Shown in pieces: positions 42,201 through 50,497 of a DNA stretch of 64,000 nt. Every line of letters begins with the position of its first letter. Positions within the stretch are counted from its first letter, which is position 1. The stretch is from JAMDEO01 sp963775295. Lineage in GTDB: Bacteria; Actinomycetota; Thermoleophilia; RBG-16-64-13. The DNA lies in the NCBI GenBank assembly GCA_963775295.1, contig CAVZIK010000006.1, forward strand, positions 1,798,001 through 1,862,000, given 5' to 3'. A program made the position numbers and the translations under genes. The notes beneath the pieces are model-generated. The model worked only from the letters and a program-made list of their open reading frames with translations. It ran no database searches and was not told where the DNA came from.

Positions 42201-43166
42201 CGCGGGTTGCATGCCATATGGGAGGAAACCAGTTACCAACTCGAGCGTCTGCAGCGGAACGCCGAGTGCGCGGAGCAGGAGTGGAGTTCCCATCGGTTTG
42301 CGGCAGGCACAAAGCCATATCGCCTCGGTTTCGACCCCGATCTGGATCCCTTCGCGGGCACTCGGCAGGGCCTTTCCAGCGTCAAGCCGAAGGCGGCCAT
42401 CCTGCGCGAAGAGGGCAGTAACGGCGACCGGGAAATGGCTGCCTCGTTTCTGGCCGCCGGGTTCGAGCCCTGGGACGTAACCATGACCGACCTCATCAGC
42501 GGCGCCGTCACCCTGAACGAATTCCAGGTGATCGCTTTCGTGGGCGGGTTCTCGTTCGGCGACGTTCTGGATTCCGCCAAGGGGTGGGCGTCCGTCATCC
42601 GCAACAACCAACGCCTGTCGGAGCAGTTCGACCGCTTCTTCGCACGCCCGGACACGCTGTCGCTGGGAGTGTGTAACGGCTGTCAGCTGATGGCGCTGCT
42701 GGGCATTCCCGGCTTCGATCTCTCCGACGCTTTCATGCCCCGGTTCATCAAGAATCAGTCGGAACGCTTCGAGTCGCGGTTCACCACAGTCCGCATCGAC
42801 AGAAGCCCGGCCGTCATGCTGAAGGGGATGGAGGACTCAGTGCTGGGGATCTGGGTGGCTCACGGCGAGGGCAGGCTGCACGTTCCCGATGCGGCGACTC
42901 AGGATTGGATCGTTCAGAACCGTCTGGCACCCGTGCGCTACGTCGATCCCGACGGCAATCCCACCGTCGCCTACCCATTCAACCCCAACGGCAGTCCCCT
43001 GGGCATAGCAGCGCTCTGCTCTCCCGACGGTCGCCACCTGGCCATCATGCCTCATCCCGAGAGGAGCTTCCAACTTCGCCAGTGGCCCTGGGTGCCGCCC
43101 GAGTGGAACTGTCGAAACAGCCCGTGGCTGAGGATGTTTCGGAACGCCAAGGCGGCTTGGCGCTAG
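39231..43166 (+). CDS. purL: Phosphoribosylformylglycinamidine synthase, single-chain large form
   Basis: This 1311-residue enzyme combines all three activities for the fourth step of purine synthesis (FGAR + Gln + ATP to FGAM). An N-terminal PurS-like part is followed by two AIR-synthase-like halves, with A-N-S-E-H-S-R-H-W near residue 230, LTAETHNFPSGVAPYPGAETGGGGRIRDNQAVG, and HDLGAGGDCNALPEIVEP...LEIWGNESQER. A C-terminal class-I glutaminase ends the protein, with nucleophile G-V-C-N-G-C-Q and M-P-H-P-E-R-S-F. ATG 39231 behind GAGGG is preferred; 39207 and 39255 are alternatives, and the frame upstream of 39200 is antisense to the MFS gene. The PurS/PurQ/PurL split form is more common in Gram-positives. 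Confidence 0.95.
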   Translation: MSGTPPGRMIRLDLKSMLRFFRTPSMTPTRVEAVIAIVERVVGRPVGQVGTEYCFYVEQTDEPLETQDVTVLRYLLSETFEPQQFGSASFLDGRFVTVIEYGPRLNFETAWSSAAVEICRRSGVRAVRRLERSTRIGFSAAVDDEQVDELLAPLHDRMTEMRYCAPLSSFETGLSPQPVRAIPLLAEGIAALQEFNCERGCSWDTSDLDFIAGIFQRLERDPTDVELFQIAQANSEHSRHWVFKGELWVDGVRVPERNLMDIVRQPLDSSAPNSVIAFRDDSSAIRGTKVNALTASEPLGPSPLAPTPVVLHPTLTAETHNFPSGVAPYPGAETGGGGRIRDNQAVGQGGLVCASGAAYCVGNLHIPGYALPWEEDGHSHPSDLASPLEILVEASNGASDYGNCFGEPLIYGFTRTFGLELPDGYRSWYKPIMYSVGAGQIRDEHTVKGKPEKDMLVVQVGGPAYRIGMGGGAASSMEQGENVQELDFNAVQRGDPEMEQRVNRVMRACVELGTANPIISAHDLGAGGDCNALPEIVEPTGAVIDLRAIPVGDQTLSVLEIWGNESQERNALLIMPAKLEVLETMAARENVPLAVVGRVTGDGLLVLHDSVDDSRPVELPLDDILGQLPPKKYEFERLVRELEPLVLPPTADLHRVLHMVLRLPGIGSKRFLTNKVDLDVTGLVIQRQLVGPRHLPLSDYALIAQSYADPSGTALSLGEQPIKGIISPRAGVRMAVAEGLLNLAGVVISDISEIKCSANWMLPVRQPGEGAWLYDAACALRDILIALGMAIDGGKDSLSMASQGVTPDGSSELVKAPGEMAISPYALVSDVGARVTCDLKREGNRLLLLSVGDKKRLGGSAFAQVLSQLGDETPDIEDPGALKAVFQAVQDMVAGRAIISCHDVSDGGLVVTLLEMAFAGDRGWNVDLRGDELFASLFAEEAGVVVEVADDDGARRVLERHGVLATELGRVEGDMVELAFNDQVVLKESVRGLHAIWEETSYQLERLQRNAECAEQEWSSHRFAAGTKPYRLGFDPDLDPFAGTRQGLSSVKPKAAILREEGSNGDREMAASFLAAGFEPWDVTMTDLISGAVTLNEFQVIAFVGGFSFGDVLDSAKGWASVIRNNQRLSEQFDRFFARPDTLSLGVCNGCQLMALLGIPGFDLSDAFMPRFIKNQSERFESRFTTVRIDRSPAVMLKGMEDSVLGIWVAHGEGRLHVPDAATQDWIVQNRLAPVRYVDPDGNPTVAYPFNPNGSPLGIAALCSPDGRHLAIMPHPERSFQLRQWPWVPPEWNCRNSPWLRMFRNAKAAWR

Positions 43167-43250
43167 TAGGCCGCTGAAGAATGGCCCCGAACCGTCAGGA
43201 GACGATCGCTGCGACTGAGGGCGCTCCGTCGCGCCGACTCGTTGCCGGCT

Positions 43251-44042
43251 TCAGGACAGTCGGACGCCCCGGTCCAACGAATCCAGTGCCGCCATGTCCT
43301 CGTCGCTGAGAGAGAAATCGAACACCGCCAGATCTTCCTCGATGTGATTTCGGTTTATCGACCTTGGGATCGGAACGAAATCGTGCTGAAGGTGCCAGCG
43401 TAGGACTACTTGTGCGGGCGTGCGCCCGTGTTTCTTCGCAATCCGGTCGACAGTTTGGTCGAAAAGACGCATCCCTTGGTTGAGCGGACTGTAGGACTCC
43501 ACTTGTATCCCGTGGGCCGCGCAGAACGTCACCAGCCCGCGTGGAAGCAGGAAGGGGTGTAGCTCGATCTGGTTTACGGCCGGCACCACTCCCCCTTGTT
43601 CGAGAAGCTCTTTGAGGTGGCCGACCGTGTAGTTGCTGACGCCGATCGCCCGGCACGGTTCGTTCTCCAGCACCTCTTCCATGGCCTTCCACGTCTCTAT
43701 CCAATCGCTTCCGGGCCAGTGCACTAGGTAAAGGTCGATGTAGCCGATGTCTAGCTTGGCCAGGCTGCGCCGAAACCCCCGCGTGGCCCCACCGGAACCG
43801 TGATCCTCACCCTCCAGCTTGGTGGTCACGAAGATCTGCTCCCGCGGTATCCCCGAATCGCGCACAGCCTGTCCCACCTCCCGCTCGTTCCAATAGTTGA
43901 GGGAGGTATCGATGAGGCGATAGCCGGTCTGGAGCGCCCACAGAACGGCTGCTCGAGTGTCGCGGGCCGGAACCTGCCACGTGCCGAACCCGATGCTTGG
44001 CATCCGCACGCCGTTGTTTAGGGTGATTGCCTCTGCGAGCAT
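43251..44042 (-). CDS. Aldo/keto reductase
   Basis: The 263-residue (beta/alpha)8 NADPH oxidoreductase has the family tetrad region: G-Y-R-L-I-D-T-S-L-N-Y-W-N-E gives Asp46 and Tyr51, T-T-K-L gives the Lys, and L-V-H-W the His. The cofactor-binding C-terminal loop is IPRSINRNHIEEDLAVFDF. This is the prokaryotic AKR5/DkgA-like length. No clear Shine-Dalgarno precedes the ATG at 44042. The substrate is unknown. It follows the DUF169 gene in the same direction, with 68 bases between. Confidence 0.93.
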   Translation of the reverse strand: MLAEAITLNNGVRMPSIGFGTWQVPARDTRAAVLWALQTGYRLIDTSLNYWNEREVGQAVRDSGIPREQIFVTTKLEGEDHGSGGATRGFRRSLAKLDIGYIDLYLVHWPGSDWIETWKAMEEVLENEPCRAIGVSNYTVGHLKELLEQGGVVPAVNQIELHPFLLPRGLVTFCAAHGIQVESYSPLNQGMRLFDQTVDRIAKKHGRTPAQVVLRWHLQHDFVPIPRSINRNHIEEDLAVFDFSLSDEDMAALDSLDRGVRLS

Positions 44043-44110
44043 GCGTCTATTGTTGCCGCAAAGAGGGCAACGCGAAACCTCCTAGCGGTAGTGGCCGGTC
44101 TCGTGACGTG

Positions 44111-44866
44111 CTACTCGCTTTGGGCGTCTTGGAAGGCCGCTTCGCGCAGTCGTGCCTCGCGCTCTCGGAAGGCCTCAGGTCCTTCGGCGTAGGACGGCAG
44201 CACCCACTTCATTACCTTTAGGTTGTCGAGCACTACCTTCATCTTGTCCCATGGCAGGGAGATTAACATCAACCCCTCCGGAAACACTCGTTTTGCCTTG
44301 GACCCAAAGCTCATCCCGGTCGCCATGTAGTTGACCTTTCCGGTGAGGTAGGGGTAGTTGTAGATCCACGCGCATCCCATCACCGGCGTCTTCTTCGACT
44401 CCCATAGCTCTCCGGAGGCGTAGCTGAGCGCTCGCATTATGATCTCTGCCTGGGAAACGGTGACCATGAAGATAAGCAGGTCCGGCTCGAAGGTGAGCGC
44501 GTCCACGATAGAGTAGGCCACGTAGTTGACCGTGCCTTTGGGGAATTTCACGATGTGCTGGTAGATGCGCTGATTGGCCCGCGGCTCGTCGAAGATCTCG
44601 AAGGCTTCCCCCAGCTCGCCAGCCTCGGCGAATGCCGGCACGTCGACCATGCCAAGGGTCATGGTCCCGAAACAATCTTCATTCTCTTTGGCAAAGTAAA
44701 AAGGCGTCTTTCTCTCCTGCGCTTCTCGGATCATTCCGCAGAAGGGCAATTGTTTGTCCAACTGTTCGATCCCTTCGGGTCTCTTGAAGAGGAATTTCAC
44801 GCCCACGGGTGCGTAGTTGAAGTCAAAGCCCTTGAGTATCGACATGTCGGTGCGAAGCGGTTTCAC
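44111..44866 (-). CDS. DUF169 family protein
   Basis: The 251-residue protein shows DUF169 features: the early Y-A-P-V-G-V-K-F, a Cys-containing F-C-G-M-I-R-E-A segment, E-D-C-F-G-T-M-T-L-G-M near 68-78, V-x-Y-V-A-Y-S-I-V-D-A and V-M-G-C-A. Conserved cysteines suggest metal or redox binding, but function is unknown. A TTG at 44878 opens the frame, yet GGAGG lies inside the first codons and points to GTG 44866 as the start. The family is common in anaerobes. Confidence 0.88.
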   Translation of the reverse strand: MKPLRTDMSILKGFDFNYAPVGVKFLFKRPEGIEQLDKQLPFCGMIREAQERKTPFYFAKENEDCFGTMTLGMVDVPAFAEAGELGEAFEIFDEPRANQRIYQHIVKFPKGTVNYVAYSIVDALTFEPDLLIFMVTVSQAEIIMRALSYASGELWESKKTPVMGCAWIYNYPYLTGKVNYMATGMSFGSKAKRVFPEGLMLISLPWDKMKVVLDNLKVMKWVLPSYAEGPEAFREREARLREAAFQDAQSE

Positions 44867-45065
44867 TGTAGCCTCCAAGGCGGTTGGGGATAGTCAGCGA
44901 GCGCAATCCGAACCTGTTGCGGCCGGTCCCGGCGGGGGTTTTTACAAGCTTCTTGGGGCACGGCCCGATTCCTCCAAGACGAAGTAGTCACGCCGCCCAC
45001 GGTTCGAAGGATTTTAGTCGGGGTAATAGGACAGCGACCGTGCTCGCAAGAAAGGAGAACTAGCG

Positions 45066-45887
45066 ATGCCGACCATCGTCATGAAGGATGGCACCTCGAT
45101 CTATTACAAGGACTGGGGCGAAGGGCAGCCCGTGGTCTTCAGCCATGGGTGGCCACTGAGCGCCGATGCCTGGGAAGACCAGATGATCTTCCTTGCCGGA
45201 CACGGGTACCGATGCATCGCGCACGACCGTCGGGGTCACGGCCGGTCCGATCAGCCGTGGACCGGCAATGAAATGGACACCTACGCGGACGATCTCGCGA
45301 CCCTCGTGGACAATCTCGATCTCGAGAACGCTGTATTCGTCGGTCACTCCACTGGCGGCGGTGAGGTGGCCCGCTACATCGGCAGGCACGGCACCAAGCG
45401 AGTCGCCAAGACGGCTCTGATCGGCGCGGTCCCGCCGCTCATGTTGAAGACCCCGGCCAACCCCGGGGGGTTGCCCATGGAGGCGTTCGACGAAATCCGT
45501 GATGGGGTGATCAGAGATCGCTCGCAGTTCTTCAAGGACCTCAGCATTCCTTTCTACGGGGCGAACCGGCCCGGCAGCGATATCTCCCAGGGCTTGAAAG
45601 ACTCCTTCTGGCTCCAAGGGATGATGTGCGGGCACAGGGCGGCGTACGAGTGCATCAAGGCCTTTTCGGAAACGGACTTCACGGAAGATCTGAAGAAGAT
45701 CGACGTGCCGACGCTCATCCTTCACGGAGACGACGATCAGATCGTACCCATCGCCGACTCTGCGCTCCTCTCGGCGACTTTGGTCGAGCCGTCAACACTT
45801 CGGACAATACCGGGTGCACCTCACGGTATGTGCTCCACCCACAAGCTGCGGATCAACGAGGAATTGCTCGCGTTTCTTCAATCCTGA
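45066..45887 (+). CDS. Alpha/beta hydrolase, non-heme chloroperoxidase/arylesterase type
   Basis: The 273-residue enzyme has the oxyanion loop F-S-H-G-W-P at 25-30, nucleophile elbow G-H-S-T-G-G-G (Ser95), an acid in L-H-G-D-D-D-Q-I-V-P and the catalytic His in G-A-P-H-G-M. D-R-R-G-H-G-R-S-D-Q-P is also typical of bacterial cofactor-free haloperoxidase/esterases. An AAAGGAG site precedes the ATG. The next hydrolase gene begins 16 bases later, so both form one operon. The substrate is unknown. Confidence 0.93.
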   Translation: MPTIVMKDGTSIYYKDWGEGQPVVFSHGWPLSADAWEDQMIFLAGHGYRCIAHDRRGHGRSDQPWTGNEMDTYADDLATLVDNLDLENAVFVGHSTGGGEVARYIGRHGTKRVAKTALIGAVPPLMLKTPANPGGLPMEAFDEIRDGVIRDRSQFFKDLSIPFYGANRPGSDISQGLKDSFWLQGMMCGHRAAYECIKAFSETDFTEDLKKIDVPTLILHGDDDQIVPIADSALLSATLVEPSTLRTIPGAPHGMCSTHKLRINEELLAFLQS

Positions 45888-45903
45888 TTAGAGGAGAGTA
45901 GCC

Positions 45904-46779
45904 ATGGCCGAATCGTTCGAACACGAGTACGAGTTGGTGCAGCAAATTAACTCTTCGGGACGTCCACCGGTGGTGTTCATCCATGGACTGTGGCTGCTGC
46001 CCAGCAGTTGGGACCGATGGGCTAAGCTCTTCGAATCCGCGGGCTACGCGACCATTACTCCCGGGTGGCCCGACGATCCCGAGACCGTGGAAGAGGCGAA
46101 GGCCCATCCGGAAGTTTTCGCACACAAGTCCATAGAGCAGGTGGCGAAGTACTTCGCGGACATCATCTGGGAGTTGGGGAAGAAGCCGGCCGTAATCGGC
46201 CACTCTTTCGGCGGGCTGATCACCCAGATCATTGCCGGACGGGAATTGGCCGCCGTTTCGGTGGCGATCGATCCGGCGCCGTTCCGGGGGGTGCTGCCTC
46301 TGCCGATCTCGGCTTTGAAGTCGGCGTCGCCCGTACTCGGAAATCCGGCCAATCGCAACCGGGCGGTGCCGCTCACGTACGATCAATTTCGATATGCTTT
46401 TGCGAACGCTGTGAGCGAGGAAGAGGCCAAAGAGCTGTATGACACCTTCGCAGTTCCGGCGTCCGGGAAGCCGCTCTTCCAGGCTGCGGCCGCCAATCTT
46501 AACCCCTGGACCGAAGCCAAGGTGGACACCGAAAACCTCGAACGCGGACCGTTGCTCATAATCTCTGGCGACAAGGACCACACCGTACCGCCGGCCATCG
46601 CCCACGCCGCGTACAACAAGCAGAAGGACAACAAGAGTGTCACGGAGTTGGCCGACATGCCGAACAGAGGCCACGCTCTCACCATCGACAGCGGCTGGCC
46701 GGAAGTTGCTGAGACGGCTCTCAACTTCGTGAAGCGGTTTCTGCCGCCCGGTAGGGCTGCGTTCGACGTAGCCAAGTAG
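45904..46779 (+). CDS. Alpha/beta hydrolase
   Basis: The 291-residue protein has V-F-I-H-G-L-W at 24-30, nucleophile elbow G-H-S-F-G-G (Ser101), an acid in I-S-G-D-K-D-H-T-V-P and His in N-R-G-H-A-L. It lacks the haloperoxidase signatures of its neighbour and is longer after the elbow. GAGGAG precedes the ATG. It is second in a two-gene operon of hydrolases; no transporter or regulator is directly attached. Confidence 0.92.
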   Translation: MAESFEHEYELVQQINSSGRPPVVFIHGLWLLPSSWDRWAKLFESAGYATITPGWPDDPETVEEAKAHPEVFAHKSIEQVAKYFADIIWELGKKPAVIGHSFGGLITQIIAGRELAAVSVAIDPAPFRGVLPLPISALKSASPVLGNPANRNRAVPLTYDQFRYAFANAVSEEEAKELYDTFAVPASGKPLFQAAAANLNPWTEAKVDTENLERGPLLIISGDKDHTVPPAIAHAAYNKQKDNKSVTELADMPNRGHALTIDSGWPEVAETALNFVKRFLPPGRAAFDVAK

Positions 46780-46939
46780 CCATAAGCAGCCAATCGGGGG
46801 CCGTCGGACATCGGCAACCATTGAGCCCCAACGGCATGCGGAGAGTTACGCGGGGTCTCGCCCCGGCCGCACCAGGCTCGTGTACACCGGCTCCACTGAA
46901 CGGGCAGGGCAGATGGGAAGGGGCGTTGTCTCACTCAGC

Positions 46940-46986
46940 GATAGTTGCTACTATTTGATAGTAACAGTCAGATAACTGTAACTATC
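46940..46986 (+). promoter_or_regulatory. Nested inverted repeats upstream of MFS/TetR operon (candidate TetR operator)
   Basis: GATAGTTGC, GATAGTAAC (46957-46965) and GTAACTATC (46978-46986) form overlapping inverted repeats: the inner pair GCTACTAT/ATAGTAAC and the outer pair GATAGTAAC/GTAACTATC each have one mismatch. A further ACAGT/ACTGT pair lies between. The block ends 16 bases before the GTG of the exporter gene and probably binds the TetR protein encoded at the end of the operon. Confidence 0.65.
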
Positions 46987-47002
46987 AGCAAGGGAGAGAG
47001 GC

Positions 47003-48559
47003 GTGGCTCCTTCTAGGAACGGAAAATGGTGGGCGTTGGCGGCGCTGTCGCTGACGAGCCTGGTTGTGGGTCTGGACGCCACCGTGCTCAATCTGGCCCT
47101 GCCCACGTTGGCCACGGAGCTCAAGGCCTCGACGGCATCGCTTCAGTGGTTCGTCGTCGCCTACAGCCTGGTTTTTGCGGCCTTGCTCATACCGGCCGGA
47201 CTTCTCGGAGACCGGTACGGGCGAAAGAGGCTGCTGCTCAGCATGCTGGCTCTATTCGGTGCGGCTTCGCTGGGGTGCGCGTTCTCCCCGTCGGCGGGCG
47301 CGCTTATCGCGGCCCGCGCGGTCCTCGGCATCGGTGCGGCCTTCTTGCTCCCCTTGTCGATGGCCGTGCTGCCCGTCATCTTCCCTGAGGAGGAGCGGTC
47401 CAAGGCGATCGCGGTCTGGGTGGCGTCGACGGCCATCAGCTTCCCCATCGGGCCGATCCTGGGAGGTTGGTTGCTCAGCAACTACTGGTGGGGTTCGGTG
47501 TTTCTCATCAACGTGCCCGTTGTCGCGGTGGCGCTCGTGGCCGTGGCAGTATTCCTGCCTGAATCGAAGAGCTCCACGGCCCCCAAAGTGGACCTGGTGG
47601 GCGCGGCAAGCTCCAGTCTGGGCCTGGCCGCCTTCGTCTACGGCGTTATCCAGGGCGGCGATAAGGGATGGACCAGCGCTGAGGCTCTGGCCTTCCTGTG
47701 CGCGGGCGTACTGGTGCTCGCGTTCTTCATGCTGTGGCAGCGCCGGCAGGGAAGAAATCCTGACCGGCAGCCACTCGTCGATCCCTGGCTGTTTCGCTCG
47801 CGGAGTTTCGCCTGGGGGGCGATCCTGGCCACGCTGGTCTCCTTTGCCATGTTCGGCGTCCTTTTCACCCTGCCTCAATATCTCCAGGAGGTTACGGGTG
47901 AAAGCCCGCTCGGCACCGGCCTTCGCTTACTGCCGATGATCGGCGGCCTGTTCGTGGCGTCCCAACTCGGCGAGCAGTTGGCCCGCCGGGCAGGGGCCAA
48001 GGTGGTGGTGGCCTTGGGATTCGTGATGCTCGCCGGATCCCTGATGATGGGGGCGGCGACATCGTACGGCGACCCGTACTCCTTCGTAGCGATCTGGCTG
48101 AGCGCAATGGGTCTCGGTCTGGGCTTCGCCTTGCCGACCTCCATGGACGCGGCCCTGGGCGCGCTGTCTGTGGAGCGGAGCGGTGTGGGATCCGGAGTGG
48201 TCATGGCGCTGCGGCAGGTGGGGGGAACAATCGGCGTTGCCATCCTGGGCGCGGTTCTGGCCTTTGGCTACCACAGCGGGCTCGATCTTACGGGCGTACC
48301 CGCGACTGCTGCGGGGGCGGCGAAGCAGAGCGTCTCGGCCGGGGTGGCAGTGGCCGGACAGCTTGGCTCCACCCAGTTGCTGGACTCGGCCCGAAGCGCC
48401 TTCGTGCACGGCATGGACATGACTCTTTGGGTCTGTGGCGGGCTGATGGTTCTGGGCATCCTGCTGGCCCTGGCCTTCCTTCCCCAACGGATCACCTCCC
48501 GGGAGCCGGAGACTTCTCATTTGATACCATCAGCGAATGAGTGTCTCGCCGATGAGTGA
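47003..48559 (+). CDS. DHA2-family MFS multidrug exporter with adjacent TetR regulator
   Basis: The 518-residue transporter has 14 helices, helix-1 motif G-L-D-A-T-V-L-N-L-A-L-P, loop GLLGDRYGRKRLLL and the helix-5 segment FPIGPILGGWLLSNYWWGSVFLINVPV. It is more distant from the other two MFS proteins than they are from each other. The start is GTG after GGGAGAGAGG. The last 23 bases overlap the tetR-like gene, so exporter and regulator are cotranscribed under a self-regulated promoter with the nested repeats at 46940-46986. Confidence 0.93.
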   Translation: MAPSRNGKWWALAALSLTSLVVGLDATVLNLALPTLATELKASTASLQWFVVAYSLVFAALLIPAGLLGDRYGRKRLLLSMLALFGAASLGCAFSPSAGALIAARAVLGIGAAFLLPLSMAVLPVIFPEEERSKAIAVWVASTAISFPIGPILGGWLLSNYWWGSVFLINVPVVAVALVAVAVFLPESKSSTAPKVDLVGAASSSLGLAAFVYGVIQGGDKGWTSAEALAFLCAGVLVLAFFMLWQRRQGRNPDRQPLVDPWLFRSRSFAWGAILATLVSFAMFGVLFTLPQYLQEVTGESPLGTGLRLLPMIGGLFVASQLGEQLARRAGAKVVVALGFVMLAGSLMMGAATSYGDPYSFVAIWLSAMGLGLGFALPTSMDAALGALSVERSGVGSGVVMALRQVGGTIGVAILGAVLAFGYHSGLDLTGVPATAAGAAKQSVSAGVAVAGQLGSTQLLDSARSAFVHGMDMTLWVCGGLMVLGILLALAFLPQRITSREPETSHLIPSANECLADE

Positions 48560-49142
48560 TCGACCTGCCGGCCTTCGCGAACGCAAGAAGGCGAAGACCC
48601 ATGCGGCCATCCAGGAGCATGCGCTTCGCCTTTTCAAAGAGCGGGGTTACGAGGCCACCACCATCGAGCAGATTGCCGAGGCCGCCGAGGTATCGCCGAG
48701 CACCTTCTTCCGCTATTTCCCCACAAAGGAAGATGTCGTTCTGCACGACGCGTTGGACCCGCTAATGATCGAGGAACTGCGGAAGCAACCGCTCGATCTG
48801 ACCCCGATACAGGCCCTGCGTGCGACCCTTCGCGTCATACTCGCCGAGCTTTCGCCCGAGCAGCGCGAACTGGAGGAAGAGCGCGAAGCTCTCATACTCA
48901 CCGTTCCGGAGCTCAGGGCCAAGTCGCTCAACTCGCTGGCGAGCGCCGTCGGCATGATCGCCGAACTGATTGCGGCTCGAGTGGGTCGAAATCCCTCAGA
49001 CTTCGAAGTTCGTAATTTCGCGGGCGCCATCGCGGGCATAGCCATCGCTGCCGTGTACGGCGAGCCCAGAGGATCTTTCGGCGACTATATGCAACGCATG
49101 GATGCCGGAATGGCGCATCTGGAGGCCGGGCTACCGCTGTAG
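48537..49142 (+). CDS. TetR family regulator of the adjacent exporter
   Basis: The 201-residue protein has a TetR DNA-binding head at about 15-75 (A-A-I-Q-E-H-A-L-R-L-F-K-E-R-G-Y, then T-I-E-Q-I-A-E-A-A-E-V-S-P-S-T-F-F-R-Y-F-P-T-K-E-D-V) and a helical effector domain like those of the MftR/TetR C-terminal type. The start overlaps the exporter gene by 23 bases. It is expected to repress the exporter operon until a drug-like ligand binds. Confidence 0.92.
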   Translation: MSVSPMSDRPAGLRERKKAKTHAAIQEHALRLFKERGYEATTIEQIAEAAEVSPSTFFRYFPTKEDVVLHDALDPLMIEELRKQPLDLTPIQALRATLRVILAELSPEQRELEEEREALILTVPELRAKSLNSLASAVGMIAELIAARVGRNPSDFEVRNFAGAIAGIAIAAVYGEPRGSFGDYMQRMDAGMAHLEAGLPL

Positions 49143-49163
49143 CTGTAGCCGAAGAGGGGCTTC

Positions 49164-49976
49164 TTAGTCCCCCTTGACGTACCTCCGTATGGCGTCGGCA
49201 ACCTCTTGGGGCCGATCTCGTTGAGGGGTGTGAGCTCCTCCCAAAGAAATCACCTCTGTTCCCAGCCGCGCGGCCAGCCATTCCGCCGCGGGACGGAAGA
49301 ACGGCGCGCTCTCCTTGCCGGCGAGAAGCACGACCGGCCGCGACACCGCGGCCATTTCCTCGTCGGATGGGCGGTACCACTCGTAGCGATCGAACTCGTG
49401 AACGAGGAAGGTCGAGGCTCCCGCGAGAAGCCGCTCCCGCTGATCCTCGGGAAGCGCAGCATAGTTGGCTTCGCCCATGCCCGCCCTCAGAAATGCTTCC
49501 CGGCCTCCGCGCAGCCCGCCGGTCGCCTTGCCCTCGCTCACCACGCGGCGCAGATGGGCCATGCCCTCGGTCGGGTCAGGCAGACCGGCCAGAAGAGGCG
49601 GCTCGTGAAGCATCACCTTCGTCACCACCTCGGGGTGGTGCAGCAGGAGACTCAGCCCCGTCAGGGCCCCGATGCTATTGCCGTACACGGCCGCGGGCGC
49701 GAGTCCGAGTGCGTTCAACAAGGCGGCGGCGTCGTCGGCCTGCTGATCCACCCACGTCCACGTCGCGCCTTCGGGCCAAGGGCTGCGCGCATAACCACGC
49801 CGGTCGTATGTGATCGTGGTGAACTCGTCGGCGAGCAGCGCCGCTACCCCGGCAAAGTCCGCGGCGTCTCCTCCGGCCCCCACTATGAACAGCAAGGGCG
49901 GTCCATCGCCCCGCCTCTCGTAATACAGCGAGGTACCGTTGGCTTCGACCATCCCGCTGGTGCGTGGCGCACTCAT
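49164..49976 (-). CDS. Alpha/beta hydrolase
   Basis: The 270-residue enzyme has an unusual oxyanion-region sequence F-I-V-G-A-G-G-D-A in place of HG. D-R-R-G-Y-A-R-S follows, the nucleophile elbow is Y-G-N-S-I-G-A (Ser101) and a late H is found in L-G-G-A-H-T-P. It is close to the esterase/epoxide-hydrolase-like group found beside TetR genes. ATG 49976 is chosen because AAGGAG lies six bases upstream; the frame extends to 50018. It converges with the tetR-like gene (22-base gap). Confidence 0.9.
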   Translation of the reverse strand: MSAPRTSGMVEANGTSLYYERRGDGPPLLFIVGAGGDAADFAGVAALLADEFTTITYDRRGYARSPWPEGATWTWVDQQADDAAALLNALGLAPAAVYGNSIGALTGLSLLLHHPEVVTKVMLHEPPLLAGLPDPTEGMAHLRRVVSEGKATGGLRGGREAFLRAGMGEANYAALPEDQRERLLAGASTFLVHEFDRYEWYRPSDEEMAAVSRPVVLLAGKESAPFFRPAAEWLAARLGTEVISLGGAHTPQRDRPQEVADAIRRYVKGD

Positions 49977-50018
49977 CTGCATCTCCTTGGGTGAACTTGC
50001 GGAGCCGCCGCACACCAC

Positions 50019-50225
50019 GACGGGTGAGGTCGGTCCCTCGAGTAACTCATGCGCCAGGATACACCAGCACTATTGAGTGAGGGCCATCGCAAAGATAGAG
50101 AAGTTCAGCAAGTACTGCGGCCGACACAATCTGCGGGGCGGTGTCGAGACTCGCTGCCAGTCAGCGCTGTCTAGGCATCCGTGTATAGACCTTGACCTGA
50201 GGTTTATGCAGAATCCGAAGGAAAC
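50019..50225. other. Intergenic region upstream of the radical SAM operon
   Basis: About 200 bases between the divergent hydrolase gene and the small ORF at 50226. No gene or repeat was recognised. Promoters for both sides should lie here. Confidence 0.5.
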
Positions 50226-50405
50226 ATGCGGAAGATCCGGCTTGTCATCGCCTTGCAGCACCGCCCGGAGTTCCTGACCCTGGAGGAATCCGCCTCTGGT
50301 CTCGGCCCTCTGGTTCACATCATCGGTGAGGCTCGCTCGGGCGACCCGGGCGGTCGTCCACCCGTGGGCTCGTCCGAACTGCCCATCTGGGCAGTGGAAG
50401 ACTGA
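50226..50405 (+). CDS. Hypothetical 59-residue peptide, possible precursor for the downstream radical SAM enzyme
   Basis: An ATG three bases after GAAGGA opens a 59-codon frame ending at TGA 50405. Third codon positions are mostly G or C, like the neighbouring real genes. The product starts M-R-K-I-R-L-V-I-A-L-Q, has a Gly/Pro-rich middle (G-D-P-G-G-R-P-P-V-G) and ends S-S-E-L-P-I-W-A-V-E-D. It lies 92 bases before a radical SAM/SPASM gene in the same direction, the position typical of peptide precursors. It has neither the MftA C-terminal motif nor the PqqA Glu/Tyr pattern, so the role is inference. Bases 50378-50395 near its end form an inverted repeat. Confidence 0.5.
   Translation: MRKIRLVIALQHRPEFLTLEESASGLGPLVHIIGEARSGDPGGRPPVGSSELPIWAVED
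50378..50395 (+). promoter_or_regulatory. Inverted repeat at the end of the 59-codon ORF
   Basis: ACTGCCCA (50378-50385) and TGGGCAGT (50388-50395) are perfect arms with two bases between. It could fold as a 7-bp stem with a 4-base loop between the small ORF and the radical SAM gene, or serve as an operator about 100 bases before that gene. Confidence 0.4.
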
Positions 50406-50497
50406 CCTGGAGGGGGAAGCGGCTCGGCGCCGTTGCGCCTAAGATTCGAGTTGGAAAGAACGTACTCTTCCGCAGACGTCTGAGGCGAGGTGACGGG

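Noticed and set aside
39210..42611. Long minus-strand frames opposite purL
   Set aside because: The plus-strand purL motifs are complete; these are antisense shadows.
50077..50277. 66-codon frame in the intergenic region at 50.1 kb
   Set aside because: No ribosome site, mixed composition and overlap with the better-supported 59-codon frame in another frame.
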